64,000 bases of DNA from Pseudomonas sp. Teo4. Lineage in GTDB: Bacteria; Pseudomonadota; Gammaproteobacteria; Pseudomonadales; Pseudomonadaceae. The notes under the pieces were generated by a model that saw only the letters and a program-made list of their open reading frames with translations, was not told where the DNA came from and did not search any database. The stretch spans positions 620,001 to 684,000 of the forward strand of contig NZ_JAXCIL010000002.1 of the NCBI RefSeq assembly GCF_034387475.1. Direction: 5' to 3'. Below are positions 1 through 8,706 of the stretch, in pieces. The position numbers and the translations under genes are program-made. Positions within the stretch are counted from its first letter, which is position 1, and each line of letters begins with the position of its first letter.

Positions 1-573
1 GGCCAGGGTTGCTGCCAGCGGTTGGGCGCCGCCCATGCCGCCCAGACCGGCGGTCAGTACCCACTTGCCCTTGAGGCTGCCGTTGTAGTGCTGGCGGCCA
101 GCCTCGACGAAGGTTTCATAGGTGCCCTGGACGATGCCTTGGCTGCCGATGTAGATCCAGCTGCCGGCGGTCATCTGGCCGTACATGGCCAGGCCCTTGG
201 CATCCAGTTCGTTGAAGTGTTCCCAATTGGCCCAGTGCGGCACCAGGTTGGAGTTGGCGATCAGCACACGCGGGGCGTTTGCATGGGTCTTGAACACGCC
301 GACCGGCTTGCCCGACTGCACCAGCAGGGTTTCATCGTCGTTAAGGTTGGTCAGGCTCTCGACGATCTTGTCGTAGCACGCCCAGTTGCGGGCGGCGCGG
401 CCAATGCCGCCGTACACCACCAGCTCTTTCGGGTTTTCAGCAACCTGCGGGTCGAGGTTGTTCATCAGCATGCGCAGCGGCGCTTCGGTCAGCCAGCTTT
501 TGGCGGTCAACTTGTTGCCACGCGGGGCGCGGATCTCGACGTCACGGAATTTGTTCAAGTTGTTGTCAGTCAC
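1..573 (-). CDS. hutU: Urocanate hydratase, N-terminal part (cut by window edge)
   Basis: Urocanase converts urocanate to imidazolonepropionate, the second step of histidine breakdown in the cytoplasm. Only the first 191 residues are present; the family is about 557 residues, so the rest lies left of the window. The visible part is typical of the family and ends in the glycine-rich NAD-binding loop [10 protein letters not shown]. The start is a GTG (571-573) preceded by AAGGAG about 8 bases upstream, and it gives the usual [12 protein letters not shown]-terminus. A sigma-54 promoter and a HutC operator lie upstream at 685-718. Family assignment is sure. Confidence 0.96.
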   Translation of the reverse strand, partial: MTDNNLNKFRDVEIRAPRGNKLTAKSWLTEAPLRMLMNNLDPQVAENPKELVVYGGIGRAARNWACYDKIVESLTNLNDDETLLVQSGKPVGVFKTHANAPRVLIANSNLVPHWANWEHFNELDAKGLAMYGQMTAGSWIYIGSQGIVQGTYETFVEAGRQHYNGSLKGKWVLTAGLGGMGGAQPLAATLA

Positions 574-684
574 GAAAAGTGCTCCTTGAGCGATCTATCC
601 AAACCCGACGCGATCGGCGGGCCAGTGGTGCGTTGTGTCAAACGCGAAAGGGACGGCCTATCCACTTTCGCGCACTTGGCTTTA

Positions 685-698
685 CTTGTACATACAAG
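685..698. promoter_or_regulatory. HutC operator in front of hutU
   Basis: CTTGTA-CA-TACAAG is a perfect inverted repeat with 6-base arms. It contains TGTA-N2-TACA, the core known for HutC in Pseudomonas. It covers the predicted start of transcription of the sigma-54 promoter at 703-718, so bound HutC would block initiation until urocanate releases it. Confidence 0.7.
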
Positions 699-702
699 CA
701 TA

Positions 703-718
703 TGCAATTGAATTGCCA
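703..718 (-). promoter_or_regulatory. Predicted sigma-54 promoter of hutU
   Basis: On the minus strand the sequence reads TGGCAAT-N4-TTGCA, with GG and GC exactly ten bases apart, close to the consensus TGGCACG-N4-TTGCW. The expected transcription start is near 692. From memory, the hutU operon of P. fluorescens depends on RpoN with CbrB or NtrC, which agrees with this reading. No activator site was resolved further upstream. Confidence 0.65.
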
Positions 719-890
719 AGTCGTCTTTTCGACCACGCACCAGCCGCCTGCGGAGCGGTTGAAGGCCACGTTATTCAAGGGATACGGGGTTTATGAAAAT
801 TCTGAGAAGGCGTTGCGAGGGAGAATTCAGGCCAAGGCGGCATTGCGCCACCTTGGGGCATTCGGTAACAAATTGTGCGATAGCGGTGCG

Positions 891-1469
891 TTACCGGGAA
901 ACGTCGCTCAGTTCGATGACACAGCACAGCCCGGTGACTTCCAGCTCCACCAGGCGATCGTTACCGCTCAAGTGCACGCAGTCGTAGCGGTCCAGGTTAT
1001 CCACAGGCTGCCCGCCGACACGAAGCTGCAATTGTGCCTGCCCACTGAAGACCAGCACGGTGCCTGCGGCGCTGAACAGCCGGGTACTGCCGTTGAACCA
1101 CTGCAGGCGCGCACGGTAACGCTCGGGGGCATAGATGAGGTTGAAGTCGCGGATCGGGCCACCCAGCAGGTGACAATTCACCTGGCTCTGGCCATCGAAG
1201 GCGAATGCATCGAACGGCAACAACGGCCGCGACGCCACACCATCGACACTCAGGCGCATGCCGTCCCCTTGCAAGACGGTGATGATCCGCTGATAGCCGA
1301 CGAAGCTGGAGAAGCCGCCGGAAGCCTCGATATCGGCAATGGAAAGACGCCAGCCGAAACCGTCCAGTCCATCACCCGCGTCGCGCGTGATTTCTTCGGT
1401 GTAACCGCCACCGTTCTTCCAGGGCATGCGTGGGTAATCCCGCGCACGTAACACATGCAGGTGGCTCAT
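891..1469 (-). CDS. hutD: HutD family protein, histidine-catabolism accessory protein
   Basis: HutD is a small cupin-fold protein found in hut loci of Pseudomonas and relatives. It has been proposed to hold hut activity within limits, perhaps by binding formylglutamate; its exact role is not settled. The reading frame is open further upstream, but the start at 1469 is chosen because its ATG overlaps the TGA of hutC (ATGA) and gives the family N-terminus MSHLHVLRARDYPRMPWKNGGG. The product is 192 residues, normal for the family. It is translationally coupled to hutC. Confidence 0.88.
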   Translation of the reverse strand: MSHLHVLRARDYPRMPWKNGGGYTEEITRDAGDGLDGFGWRLSIADIEASGGFSSFVGYQRIITVLQGDGMRLSVDGVASRPLLPFDAFAFDGQSQVNCHLLGGPIRDFNLIYAPERYRARLQWFNGSTRLFSAAGTVLVFSGQAQLQLRVGGQPVDNLDRYDCVHLSGNDRLVELEVTGLCCVIELSDVSR

Positions 1470-2212
1470 TTGCTGAAGCGTCCTTCCAGGCGATGACGGG
1501 AACCCGGGTGAATCAACCGAGCGGCAGTAACTGGCAGGCGACCAGACCAGGTACGGCGACGGATCAGCAGGCAAGGCTCGCCACGCTCGATCTGCAGCAG
1601 TTCGCATTCATCGGGCTCGGCGAGGATGGCCTCGACCACGTGCTCACCCTCTGTCAGCGGTGCAACCTGAGACAGATAGGCATACGGCGTCTGGCGGGTG
1701 AAGTCCTGCTTGAGGTAGTCCGGCGCGATGGCGGCGTTGACGTAGCGGTCCTCGATCTGCACCGGTACGCCATTCTCGTAATGCACGATCAGCGAGTGGA
1801 ACACCCGCTGGCCTTCGCGCATGTCCAGGGCCAAAGCGCGCTCGGAGCCGGCCGCTTCCTCGGTAAGGGTGATGACCTGGCAGCTATGCTGGTGGCCACG
1901 GGCGGCAATCTCGTCTGCGATGTTGTGGACCTCGAACAGCGCCGAGCGGGTCTTGGGCTCGGCGACGAAGGTCCCCACGCCTTGCATGCGTACCAGCAGG
2001 CCCTCTGCCGTGAGTTCGCGCAGGGCGCGGTTGATGGTCATGCGGCTGAAGCCCAGCTCGCTGACCAGTTCGCTTTCCGAGGGCACCCGGTGATGCGGTG
2101 GCCAGCTGCCGTTTTCGATCTGCTGGACGATCATCTGCTTGACCCGGGCATACAGCGGCGCCGGCCCTTCGCCCATCTGGGCGACCAGCGTGGAGACAGG
2201 AGGTGTCGGCAC
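1466..2212 (-). CDS. hutC: Histidine utilization repressor HutC (GntR/UTRA family)
   Basis: HutC represses hut genes and is released by urocanate. Residues about 10-75 form the GntR winged helix (PLYARVKQMIVQQI, SESELVSELGFSRMTINRAL) and about 95-235 form the UTRA effector domain. The start is the GTG at 2210-2212, with AAGGA just upstream, which gives 248 residues, the usual Pseudomonas length. An upstream ATG at 2305 would put the HutC operator inside the gene and is rejected. The gene is divergent from hutF, and the shared gap carries a TGTA-N2-TACA site, suggesting autoregulation. Confidence 0.95.
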   Translation of the reverse strand: MPTPPVSTLVAQMGEGPAPLYARVKQMIVQQIENGSWPPHHRVPSESELVSELGFSRMTINRALRELTAEGLLVRMQGVGTFVAEPKTRSALFEVHNIADEIAARGHQHSCQVITLTEEAAGSERALALDMREGQRVFHSLIVHYENGVPVQIEDRYVNAAIAPDYLKQDFTRQTPYAYLSQVAPLTEGEHVVEAILAEPDECELLQIERGEPCLLIRRRTWSGRLPVTAARLIHPGSRHRLEGRFSK

Positions 2213-2285
2213 GGCGTTTGGTCCTTGTGCGAATTGATTGAGCGGTAGCTTGCCGGAGTTTACCCGGCAGGCAAACGGCTGTATA

Positions 2286-2295
2286 TGTATATACA
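2286..2295. promoter_or_regulatory. HutC operator between hutC and hutF
   Basis: TGTA-TA-TACA matches the HutC core TGTA-N2-TACA also found at 685-698. It lies in the 108-base divergent gap, 26 bases before the hutF ATG and 74 bases before the hutC GTG. It could therefore control both genes. Confidence 0.6.
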
Positions 2296-2320
2296 AGCTG
2301 AACAATAACAGGATAGACCC

Positions 2321-3685
2321 ATGCCCGCCTACTTCGCCGAACGTGCCCTCCTACCCAGCGGTTGGGCTAGAAATGTCCGTCTGGAGATCGCCGCCGACGG
2401 CTATCTGACGGGCGTGCAAGCCGATGCCAGTGCAGAAGACGCCGAGCGGTTGAGCGGGCCTGTGCTGCCAGGCATGCCCAACCTGCATTCCCATGCGTTC
2501 CAGCGTGCCATGGCTGGCCTGGCGGAGGTCGCAGGCAACCCCAACGACAGCTTCTGGACCTGGCGTGAGCTGATGTACCGCATGGTCGGCAAGATCTCCC
2601 CGGAGCAACTGCAGGTCATCGCCCGTCAGCTCTACATCGAGATGCTCAAGGCCGGTTACACCTCGGTGGCCGAGTTCCACTACGTACACCACGATCAGGC
2701 TGGCAACGCTTACGCCGACCCCGCCGAGCTATCCCGACGCATCAGCGCAGCCGCCACCAGCAGCGGCATCGGCCTGACCTTGCTGCCCGTGCTGTACAGC
2801 CATGCCGGTTTCGGCGGCCAAGCGCCCAATGATGGCCAGCGACGCTTCATCAACACCACGGAGCAGTACCTGAACCTGCAGGCGCAGCTTGCACCGATCC
2901 TGGCCGCGGAACCTGCGCAAGCGCTGGGCCTGTGCTTCCACTCCTTGCGTGCGGTCACCCCAGGGCAGATCGACCAGGTGCTGACAGCGTCGAACCCTCA
3001 CTGCCCGATTCATATCCACATCGCCGAACAGCAGAAGGAAGTGGATGACTGCCTGGCCTGGAGCGGCCTGCGCCCGCTGCAGTGGCTGTACGAGCATGTT
3101 CAGGTGGACCCGCGCTGGTGCCTGGTCCATGCCACCCATGCCAATGCCGATGAGGTGACCGCGATGGCTCGCAGCGGCGCCGTCGCGGGCCTGTGCCTGA
3201 CCACGGAAGCCAACCTGGGTGATGGCATCTTCCCGGCGGTGGACTACCTGGCTCAAGGCGGGCGTATGGGGATTGGCTCGGACAGCCATGTTTCGCTGAG
3301 CGTGGTGGAAGAGTTGCGCTGGCTGGAATATGGACAGCGCCTGCGAGATCAGCGGCGCAATCGGCTGTATGGCAAGGACCAGCCGATGGTCGGACGCACC
3401 TTGTACGACGCAGCGCTAAGAGGTGGAGCCCAGGCGTTGGGCCAAGCCATCGGCACTCTGGAAGTGGGCAAGCGGGCTGACTGGCTTGTGCTCGACGGGC
3501 AGGATCCGTACATCGCAACCGCCGATGGCGATGCCATTCTCAACCGCTGGCTGTTCGCTGGCACAGACCGTCAGGTACGGGATGTGATGGTGAATGGGCA
3601 GTGGGTGGTGCGCCAGGGGCGGCATGCGCAGGAGGAAGAAAGTGCGCGGGCGTTTGCTGGGGTGTTGAGGCAGTTGCTGGGGTGA
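2321..3685 (+). CDS. hutF: Formimidoylglutamate deiminase HutF
   Basis: HutF deaminates N-formimino-L-glutamate to N-formylglutamate in the five-step histidine pathway of Pseudomonas. It belongs to the amidohydrolase superfamily. Visible metal ligands are HSHAF (about residues 57-61), HIHIAE (about 231), HATH (about 268) and SDSH (about 321). The length of 454 residues is normal. ATG at 2321 follows AGGA by about 8 bases. It is transcribed away from hutC and is probably controlled by HutC through the site at 2286-2295. Confidence 0.94.
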   Translation: MPAYFAERALLPSGWARNVRLEIAADGYLTGVQADASAEDAERLSGPVLPGMPNLHSHAFQRAMAGLAEVAGNPNDSFWTWRELMYRMVGKISPEQLQVIARQLYIEMLKAGYTSVAEFHYVHHDQAGNAYADPAELSRRISAAATSSGIGLTLLPVLYSHAGFGGQAPNDGQRRFINTTEQYLNLQAQLAPILAAEPAQALGLCFHSLRAVTPGQIDQVLTASNPHCPIHIHIAEQQKEVDDCLAWSGLRPLQWLYEHVQVDPRWCLVHATHANADEVTAMARSGAVAGLCLTTEANLGDGIFPAVDYLAQGGRMGIGSDSHVSLSVVEELRWLEYGQRLRDQRRNRLYGKDQPMVGRTLYDAALRGGAQALGQAIGTLEVGKRADWLVLDGQDPYIATADGDAILNRWLFAGTDRQVRDVMVNGQWVVRQGRHAQEEESARAFAGVLRQLLG

Positions 3686-3701
3686 TGGGTTGCCTGCACT
3701 G

Positions 3702-3730
3702 GCCCTATCGCCGGCAAGCCGGCTCCTACA
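3702..3730. repeat. Single REP element
   Basis: The core GCCGGCAAGCCGGCTCCTAC is the common P. putida REP motif, found in several other gaps of this window. Here it is a single copy between hutF and the convergent lipocalin gene, with no inverted partner nearby. Confidence 0.7.
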
Positions 3731-3770
3731 AAGAGCGGGCTGTCGGCGAAGGGGCCGGAGCAGACTGGCA

Positions 3771-4343
3771 TCAATGCATCTGCACGATCTGCTTGTCGGC
3801 CGTACGCCAGATCAAACGGCTGGTGTCATAACCCTGCTGCCGAGCCTTGGACATCAGGCTCTCGCGTTCCCAGGCCGGCAAGGTCGGCGTGCGCGAAAGA
3901 ATCCACAGGTATTTGCGGTCCGGGCTGCCGACGATGGCTGTGCGGTAACGGTCATCCACGTACAAGATCCAGTATTCGCCCTTGGTCAAACCCGGTACCA
4001 GGCGGGTGAACCAGTTGTCGAACTCCACCCACAGCCTGTCGGTATGCCCCGGCTCCTGAATGTTGGCATGCCCTTCAGCGCGCAACCATTCGTCGCCCAT
4101 CGTCCGGCACCGGTTGAGCACGCCGTACGAGCCATCCGGTTTGAGGTTGTAATGCGCCTCCGACTGGGCACACTCGCTCTGGTAAGGCATCGGCAGCCGG
4201 GCCAGTTCGTACCACTTGCCCTGGTAACGCTTGAGGTCGACGTTGCCAGCTGTCTTGGGCGCCAGCGGGTCATTGGCCGACGTGGCGCAACCACCGAGCA
4301 GAATCACCAGGCACAGGCCCAGCAGCAGGTGCAGACGTTTCAT
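3771..4343 (-). CDS. blc: Outer membrane lipocalin Blc family lipoprotein
   Basis: Bacterial lipocalins are lipid-binding beta-barrels anchored in the outer membrane. The first 20 residues are a lipoprotein signal ending in the lipobox LGGC. The lipocalin signature GKWYELARLP follows (about residue 43), and the C-terminal part holds the strand ending in LWILSRTPTLP. The length of 190 residues is close to E. coli Blc (177). Its ATG overlaps the stop of the upstream lipoprotein gene (ATGA), so the two are co-translated. Confidence 0.92.
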   Translation of the reverse strand: MKRLHLLLGLCLVILLGGCATSANDPLAPKTAGNVDLKRYQGKWYELARLPMPYQSECAQSEAHYNLKPDGSYGVLNRCRTMGDEWLRAEGHANIQEPGHTDRLWVEFDNWFTRLVPGLTKGEYWILYVDDRYRTAIVGSPDRKYLWILSRTPTLPAWERESLMSKARQQGYDTSRLIWRTADKQIVQMH

Positions 4344-4594
4344 TTGAGACCCTGCCCTGAGTACATCAGTACCCTGTCAGCCGCGTATTGCACGCTGATA
4401 AAGCTCTTCTCGTCCCCCCAGGTGCAACTGCTCATGCCCAGTGCGCCAGAGCACTCGGTGGGCATGCCGAGCAATTGCTCGACCTCGGCCTTGTTCATGC
4501 CGGCCTTGAGCTTGGAATAGTTTTCCTGATTGATCTTGCTGCACGCAGTCAGGACGACGCACAAGGACAACAGGGCGAGGGAACGCAACGACAT
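4340..4594 (-). CDS. Small lipoprotein, BamE/SmpA-like fold
   Basis: This 84-residue protein has a lipoprotein signal with lipobox LTAC (cysteine near residue 18). A short domain follows, YSKLKAGMNKAEVEQLLGMPTEC, which is the motif of the SmpA/OmlA and DUF3862 family. Such proteins are periplasmic-facing lipoproteins, often of unknown role. It precedes blc with a 4-base overlap, which suggests a shared envelope function. Function is not known. Confidence 0.75.
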   Translation of the reverse strand: MSLRSLALLSLCVVLTACSKINQENYSKLKAGMNKAEVEQLLGMPTECSGALGMSSCTWGDEKSFISVQYAADRVLMYSGQGLK

Positions 4595-4820
4595 GAAGGG
4601 ACACTCCTGGACAGTTAGATGCAGGCGAGTGGCCTGCAGTGACCTTCGACGGGAAAAAGCCTTGCTGGTTCCCTGAATGCCACCATTTACGCCCCCACCA
4701 TTGGTCGGTTGCCCCTGCGCAAACGATTAAGGTTTCCGCGCGCCGTGACGACATAGCAAGCGGCGCTGTGGCGTATTGCCACACCCTCTCCCTCCGACTT
4801 GCCTTGCGCAGACCGCATTC

Positions 4821-6713
4821 ATGACCAAGAACCTGAAGTTCAGCCACAAGATTCTGCTGGCCGCCGCCCTCGTGGTAGCGGTCGCTTTCACCTGTTTTGT
4901 CCTGTTCAACGACTACCGACAACGTCAGTCGCTGCGCAGCGATACGCAAGCTACCCTGAGGGACCTGGGTAATCTCACTGCAGGCAACATCCGCAACTGG
5001 CTCGACAGCCGTATCCAATTGCTCGACTCGCTGGCCCAGCAGGTCGCGGTGGACGGCCCAAACAAGGCCAGCCTCGACCGCAGCCTGTCGCTGCCGGTGT
5101 ATGGCAGCAATTTCCAGCTCACCTACTTCGGCGGCCAGGACGGCAGCATGCAATCGGTGCCGGTCGGCAACCGTGCCGCTGACTATGACCCTCGTGCAAG
5201 AGGCTGGTACAAGGCCGCCAGCGCCGCCAACCGGACGATCGTTACCGAACCCTATATCTCGGCATCCGCCGGCAAGCTGGTGATCACCCTGGCCACCCCG
5301 GTGCAGCAGGCTGGCAGGCTGATCGGCGTCAGCGGCGTCGACACCGACCTGCAAACCATCAGCAACCTGATCAACACCCTGGACTTCAACGGCCGGGGCC
5401 ACGCGTTCATCGTCAATGGCGAAGGCAAGATCCTCATCCACCCCAAGGCCGAACTTGCGCTGAAGACCTTGGCCGATCTCTACCCTGGCACCCCACCGCG
5501 CACCGCCAGCGGCCTGCAGGAAGTCGAACTGGACGGACGCAAGCAGTTCATCAGTTTCACCCACGTCGACGGCGTGCCGTCGGCGGACTGGTACGTGGCG
5601 CTGGTGCTCGACCAGGACGCGGCCTTCGCCATGCTGGGCGAGCTGCGTACCTCGGCCATTGTCGCGACCCTGATCGCCGTGGTGGTGATCATTGCCCTGC
5701 TGAGCCTGCTGATTCGTGTGCTGATGGAACCGCTGCACCTGATGGGCCGAGCCATGCATGACATCGCCGAAGGTGAAGGCGACCTGACCCGTCGCCTGAC
5801 CATTCATGCCCAGGATGAATTCGGCAGCCTTGGCCAGTCGTTCAACCGCTTCGTCGAGCGAATTCACGAGTCGATTCGCGAAGTGGCCTCGGCCACCGGC
5901 CAGGTGAACGCGGTGGCCGCGCAGGTGGTGACGGCCTCCAATGCGTCGATCAACAACGCCGACCAGCAGTCCAGCCGTACCAGCAGCGTGGCCGCAGCCA
6001 TCAACCAGCTCGGCGCCGCAGCCCAGGAAATCGCCCAGAACGCAGCGCTGGCTTCGCAACACTCCAGCGAAGCACGGGGGCTTGCCGAAGATGGCCAGCA
6101 GGTGGTCGGGCGTACGATCGATGTGATGAACCAGTTGTCGGCGCGCATCAGCGACTCGTGCGGCAACATCGAAACGCTCAATGCGCACACGGCAAACATC
6201 GGCCAGATCCTCGATGTGATCAGCGGTATTTCCCAGCAGACCAACCTGCTGGCGCTCAATGCCGCAATCGAAGCCGCCCGTGCAGGCGAGGCCGGACGAG
6301 GCTTTGCCGTAGTTGCCGATGAAGTGCGCAACCTGGCCCACCGCACCCAGGAATCGGCGCAACAGGTGCAGCGCCTGATCGAAGAGCTGCAGGCCGGCGC
6401 ACAGGTGGCGGTCAGCACCATGAACCAGAGCCGGCAGCACAGTGACCACAGCGTAGGCATTGCCAACCAGGCCGGTGAGCGTCTGGGCAGCGTCACCCAG
6501 CGTATCGGTGAAATCGATGGCATGAACCAGTCAGTGGCCACCGCCACCGAAGAACAGACCGCCGTGGTGGAGTCGATCAATGTCGACATCACCGAAATCA
6601 ATACGCTGAATCAGGAAGGGGTGCAAAACCTGCAGAGCACCTTGCGTGCCTGCACCGACCTGGAGCACCAGGTCGAGCGGTTGAAGCATCTGGTGGGGAG
6701 TTTCAGGATCTGA
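4821..6713 (+). CDS. Methyl-accepting chemotaxis protein with dCACHE_1 sensor, probable amino acid receptor
   Basis: This is a 630-residue transmembrane chemoreceptor resembling P. aeruginosa PctA/B/C. It has TM1 at about 8-30, a periplasmic dCACHE domain at about 35-270, TM2 at about 277-301, HAMP, and a signalling domain whose tip is [19 protein letters not shown]. The residues of the amino-acid-binding motif are all present: Y122, R127, W129, Y130 and D174, with the spacing of PctA. The ATG at 4821 gives the N-terminus [15 protein letters not shown], shared with PctA-type receptors; an upstream in-frame start at 4776 is less likely. There is no CheR-tether pentapeptide at the C-terminus. 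The ligand is inferred, not proven. Confidence 0.92.
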   Translation: MTKNLKFSHKILLAAALVVAVAFTCFVLFNDYRQRQSLRSDTQATLRDLGNLTAGNIRNWLDSRIQLLDSLAQQVAVDGPNKASLDRSLSLPVYGSNFQLTYFGGQDGSMQSVPVGNRAADYDPRARGWYKAASAANRTIVTEPYISASAGKLVITLATPVQQAGRLIGVSGVDTDLQTISNLINTLDFNGRGHAFIVNGEGKILIHPKAELALKTLADLYPGTPPRTASGLQEVELDGRKQFISFTHVDGVPSADWYVALVLDQDAAFAMLGELRTSAIVATLIAVVVIIALLSLLIRVLMEPLHLMGRAMHDIAEGEGDLTRRLTIHAQDEFGSLGQSFNRFVERIHESIREVASATGQVNAVAAQVVTASNASINNADQQSSRTSSVAAAINQLGAAAQEIAQNAALASQHSSEARGLAEDGQQVVGRTIDVMNQLSARISDSCGNIETLNAHTANIGQILDVISGISQQTNLLALNAAIEAARAGEAGRGFAVVADEVRNLAHRTQESAQQVQRLIEELQAGAQVAVSTMNQSRQHSDHSVGIANQAGERLGSVTQRIGEIDGMNQSVATATEEQTAVVESINVDITEINTLNQEGVQNLQSTLRACTDLEHQVERLKHLVGSFRI

Positions 6714-6772
6714 AACAGCCGGGGCCGCTCTGCGGCCCATAGCAGCGGTTCGGCAGCCCCGACTTAGCCAGA

Positions 6773-6817
6773 GCCAGCTCCCACGGCGCCAACCCAACCC
6801 TTTCCGTGGGAGCTGGC
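6773..6817. repeat. Inverted repeat (REP-like) between chemoreceptor and DUF924 gene
   Basis: GCCAGCTCCCACGG at 6773-6786 and its exact reverse complement at 6804-6817 form a 14-bp stem with a 17-base loop. It lies between two convergent genes. It may act as a REP relic or a transcription-ending structure; no U-run follows. Confidence 0.55.
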
Positions 6818-6854
6818 GAAGCCTGCGATGGGCTGCATAGCAGCCCCACTGCAT

Positions 6855-7451
6855 TCAGAACCTGGACCCAGGCTCCAGCAAAAAGTCCATCTCTTCACTG
6901 GTGCTCGGCCGGCCAAGCATCAGGTTGCGATGCGGGAAGCGCCCGAATCGGGCAATTACCCGTTGATGCTGCTCGGCATAGTCGAGGAAGCCCTCGAACA
7001 ACCGGCGGTTCGCCTCCGGTTGTTCATCGAGCAGAATCTGGTAACGCTCGACACTCAGGTTCTGCCAGTCCAGCACCTCGGCATGCTCCAGCACCAGCAG
7101 CACGAACACCCGCTGGATCGGCAGCAACTGGTAATCCCAGCCTTTCTGCAGCCCTTGCATGGCGACCACCTGGGCACGCCGGTCACCTTCAAAGGCGCGC
7201 GGCGTGTCGCGGTGGATCATGCGCGGCAACTGGTCCAGCAGAATCAACAGCCCCAGCCAGCCTTGCGGGCTCTGCTGCCATTCCTCGAGGCCACCGGCCA
7301 AGGCGTGCTCGACCAGCTCGCCAAACAGCGCCTGGGCCTCGGCATCATGGTGCTTGCCGAACCACAGCGTGCTCTTCTCGTCAGCCACGGCCTGGGGACT
7401 GGTGCCCCAACCGAACCACCATTCCAGCAACGGCTGCCAAGGTGCGAGCAT
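6855..7451 (-). CDS. DUF924 family protein
   Basis: This 198-residue protein of the DUF924 family has an alpha-helical fold related to TPR proteins. Recognisable segments are the N-terminal LEWWFG, LILLDQLPRMIHRDTPRAFEGD in the middle, and RFGRFPHRN near the C-terminus. Its biochemical role is unknown. It follows fbp with only 3 bases between them and probably shares its transcript. Confidence 0.85.
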   Translation of the reverse strand: MLAPWQPLLEWWFGWGTSPQAVADEKSTLWFGKHHDAEAQALFGELVEHALAGGLEEWQQSPQGWLGLLILLDQLPRMIHRDTPRAFEGDRRAQVVAMQGLQKGWDYQLLPIQRVFVLLVLEHAEVLDWQNLSVERYQILLDEQPEANRRLFEGFLDYAEQHQRVIARFGRFPHRNLMLGRPSTSEEMDFLLEPGSRF

Positions 7452-7454
7452 GAC

Positions 7455-8465
7455 TTACTCCTTGTGGTAGGCGGTTACGCGCTCGACCTCTTCCTTCGAG
7501 CCAAGGATGACCGACACGCGCTGGTGCAGGCTTTCTGGCTGGATATCGAGGATGCGGTCGTAACCGTTGGTGGAGGCGCCACCGGCCTGTTCGATGATGA
7601 ACGACATCGGGTTGGCTTCGTACATCAGACGCAGCTTGCCCGGCTTGCTCGGCTCGCGCGCGTCGCGCGGGTACATGAACAGGCCGCCACGGGTCAGGAT
7701 GCGGTGTACGTCGGCCACCATCGAGGCGATCCAGCGCATGTTGTAGTTCTTTTTCAGCGGGCCGGTCTCACCTTCCAGCAGCTCGCCCACGTAGCGTTGC
7801 ACCGGGGCTTCCCAGTGACGCTGGTTGGACATGTTGATGGCGAACTCGGCGGTGCTTTCCGGTACGCGGATGTTTTCGTGGGTCAGGACGAAGCTGCCCA
7901 GCTCGCGATCCAGGGTGAAGCCCTTGACGCCGTTACCCAGGGTCAGGATCAGCATGGTCTGCGGGCCGTAGATGGCATAACCGGCGGCGACCTGCTGGGT
8001 GCCTGGCTGCAGGAAGGCTTTTTCGTTGAGGGTTTCGTTCTGGCTCAGGTATTCGTTAGGGCAACGCAGTACCGAGAAGATGGTGCCGACCGAAACGTTT
8101 ACGTCGATGTTCGACGAACCGTCCAGTGGGTCGAAGACCAGCAGGTAGGCACCTTTGGGGTACTTGCCCGGGATCTGGTAGGCGTTGTCCATTTCCTCGG
8201 AGGCCATGCCGGCCAGGTGGCCGCCCCACTCGTTGGCTTCGAGCAGGATCTCGTTGGAGATCACGTCGAGCTTCTTCTGCACTTCGCCCTGCACGTTTTC
8301 AGTGCCCATGCTGCCCAGCACACCGCCCAGGGCGCCCTTGGACACGTTGTGGCTGATTTCCTTGCACGCACGCGCCACCACTTCGATCAGGAAGCGCAGA
8401 TCGGCAGGGGTATTGTTGCTGCGGGTCTGCTCAATCAGATAGCGACTCAGGGTAACGCGGGACAT
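7455..8465 (-). CDS. fbp: Fructose-1,6-bisphosphatase class 1
   Basis: The enzyme hydrolyses fructose 1,6-bisphosphate to fructose 6-phosphate in gluconeogenesis. Its 336 residues are the usual length. The metal-binding motif [13 protein letters not shown] is intact, as is the downstream [22 protein letters not shown] phosphate/substrate region. ATG at 8463-8465 is preceded by a purine-rich ribosome site. It lies upstream of the DUF924 gene and downstream of glgP on the same strand, separated from glgP by a REP pair. Confidence 0.97.
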   Translation of the reverse strand: MSRVTLSRYLIEQTRSNNTPADLRFLIEVVARACKEISHNVSKGALGGVLGSMGTENVQGEVQKKLDVISNEILLEANEWGGHLAGMASEEMDNAYQIPGKYPKGAYLLVFDPLDGSSNIDVNVSVGTIFSVLRCPNEYLSQNETLNEKAFLQPGTQQVAAGYAIYGPQTMLILTLGNGVKGFTLDRELGSFVLTHENIRVPESTAEFAINMSNQRHWEAPVQRYVGELLEGETGPLKKNYNMRWIASMVADVHRILTRGGLFMYPRDAREPSKPGKLRLMYEANPMSFIIEQAGGASTNGYDRILDIQPESLHQRVSVILGSKEEVERVTAYHKE

Positions 8466-8615
8466 GTATGGCTCCGAAAGGATAGGGGGAGAAAAACCCC
8501 CGCAGTTTACAGGGAGAGTTCGATGCTAGCGAGTGATGAGACTCGCCTGGGCTGTCAGACGGCACAATAGGTCGGTAGTTCACCGGGCGCCAGGCCGACT
8601 GTCGGCAGTGCCTTG

Positions 8616-8697
8616 TTCGCGGGTAAACCCGCTCCCACAGGTATTCCACAGCCGTTGCAGGCGGTGGAGTACCTGTGGGAGCGGGTTTACCCGCGAA
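8616..8697. repeat. Inverted REP pair (GCGGGTTTACCCGC class)
   Basis: TTCGCGGGTAAACCCGCTCCCACAGGTA at 8616-8643 is repeated inverted at 8670-8697 with a 26-base centre. Each arm contains its own small palindrome. It sits between fbp and glgP. The same class recurs at 20899-20963. Confidence 0.85.
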
Positions 8698-8706
8698 TGC
8701 CTCACC

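Larger units (their letters stand above)
574..890 (-). promoter_or_regulatory. hutU upstream region (non-coding, about 317 bases)
   Basis: This gap lies between the 3' end of hutD and the start of hutU. It holds the predicted sigma-54 promoter and the HutC operator, which are listed separately. I see no convincing small gene in the remainder. An open frame runs across it on the plus strand but has no ribosome site and no family resemblance. Confidence 0.6.

Noticed and set aside
579..1451. Long open frame on the plus strand across the hutU promoter and hutD
   Set aside because: It is the complement of hutD with no family resemblance and no ribosome site; hutD on the minus strand has a coupled start and a known family.
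2213..2305. Longer HutC starting at ATG 2305
   Set aside because: It would include the HutC operator in the coding region and add an N-terminus absent from the family; the GTG at 2212 has a ribosome site and the expected length.
4377..6449. 690-codon open frame opposite the chemoreceptor
   Set aside because: High-GC shadow frame. The plus-strand chemoreceptor explains the region, with domain motifs throughout.
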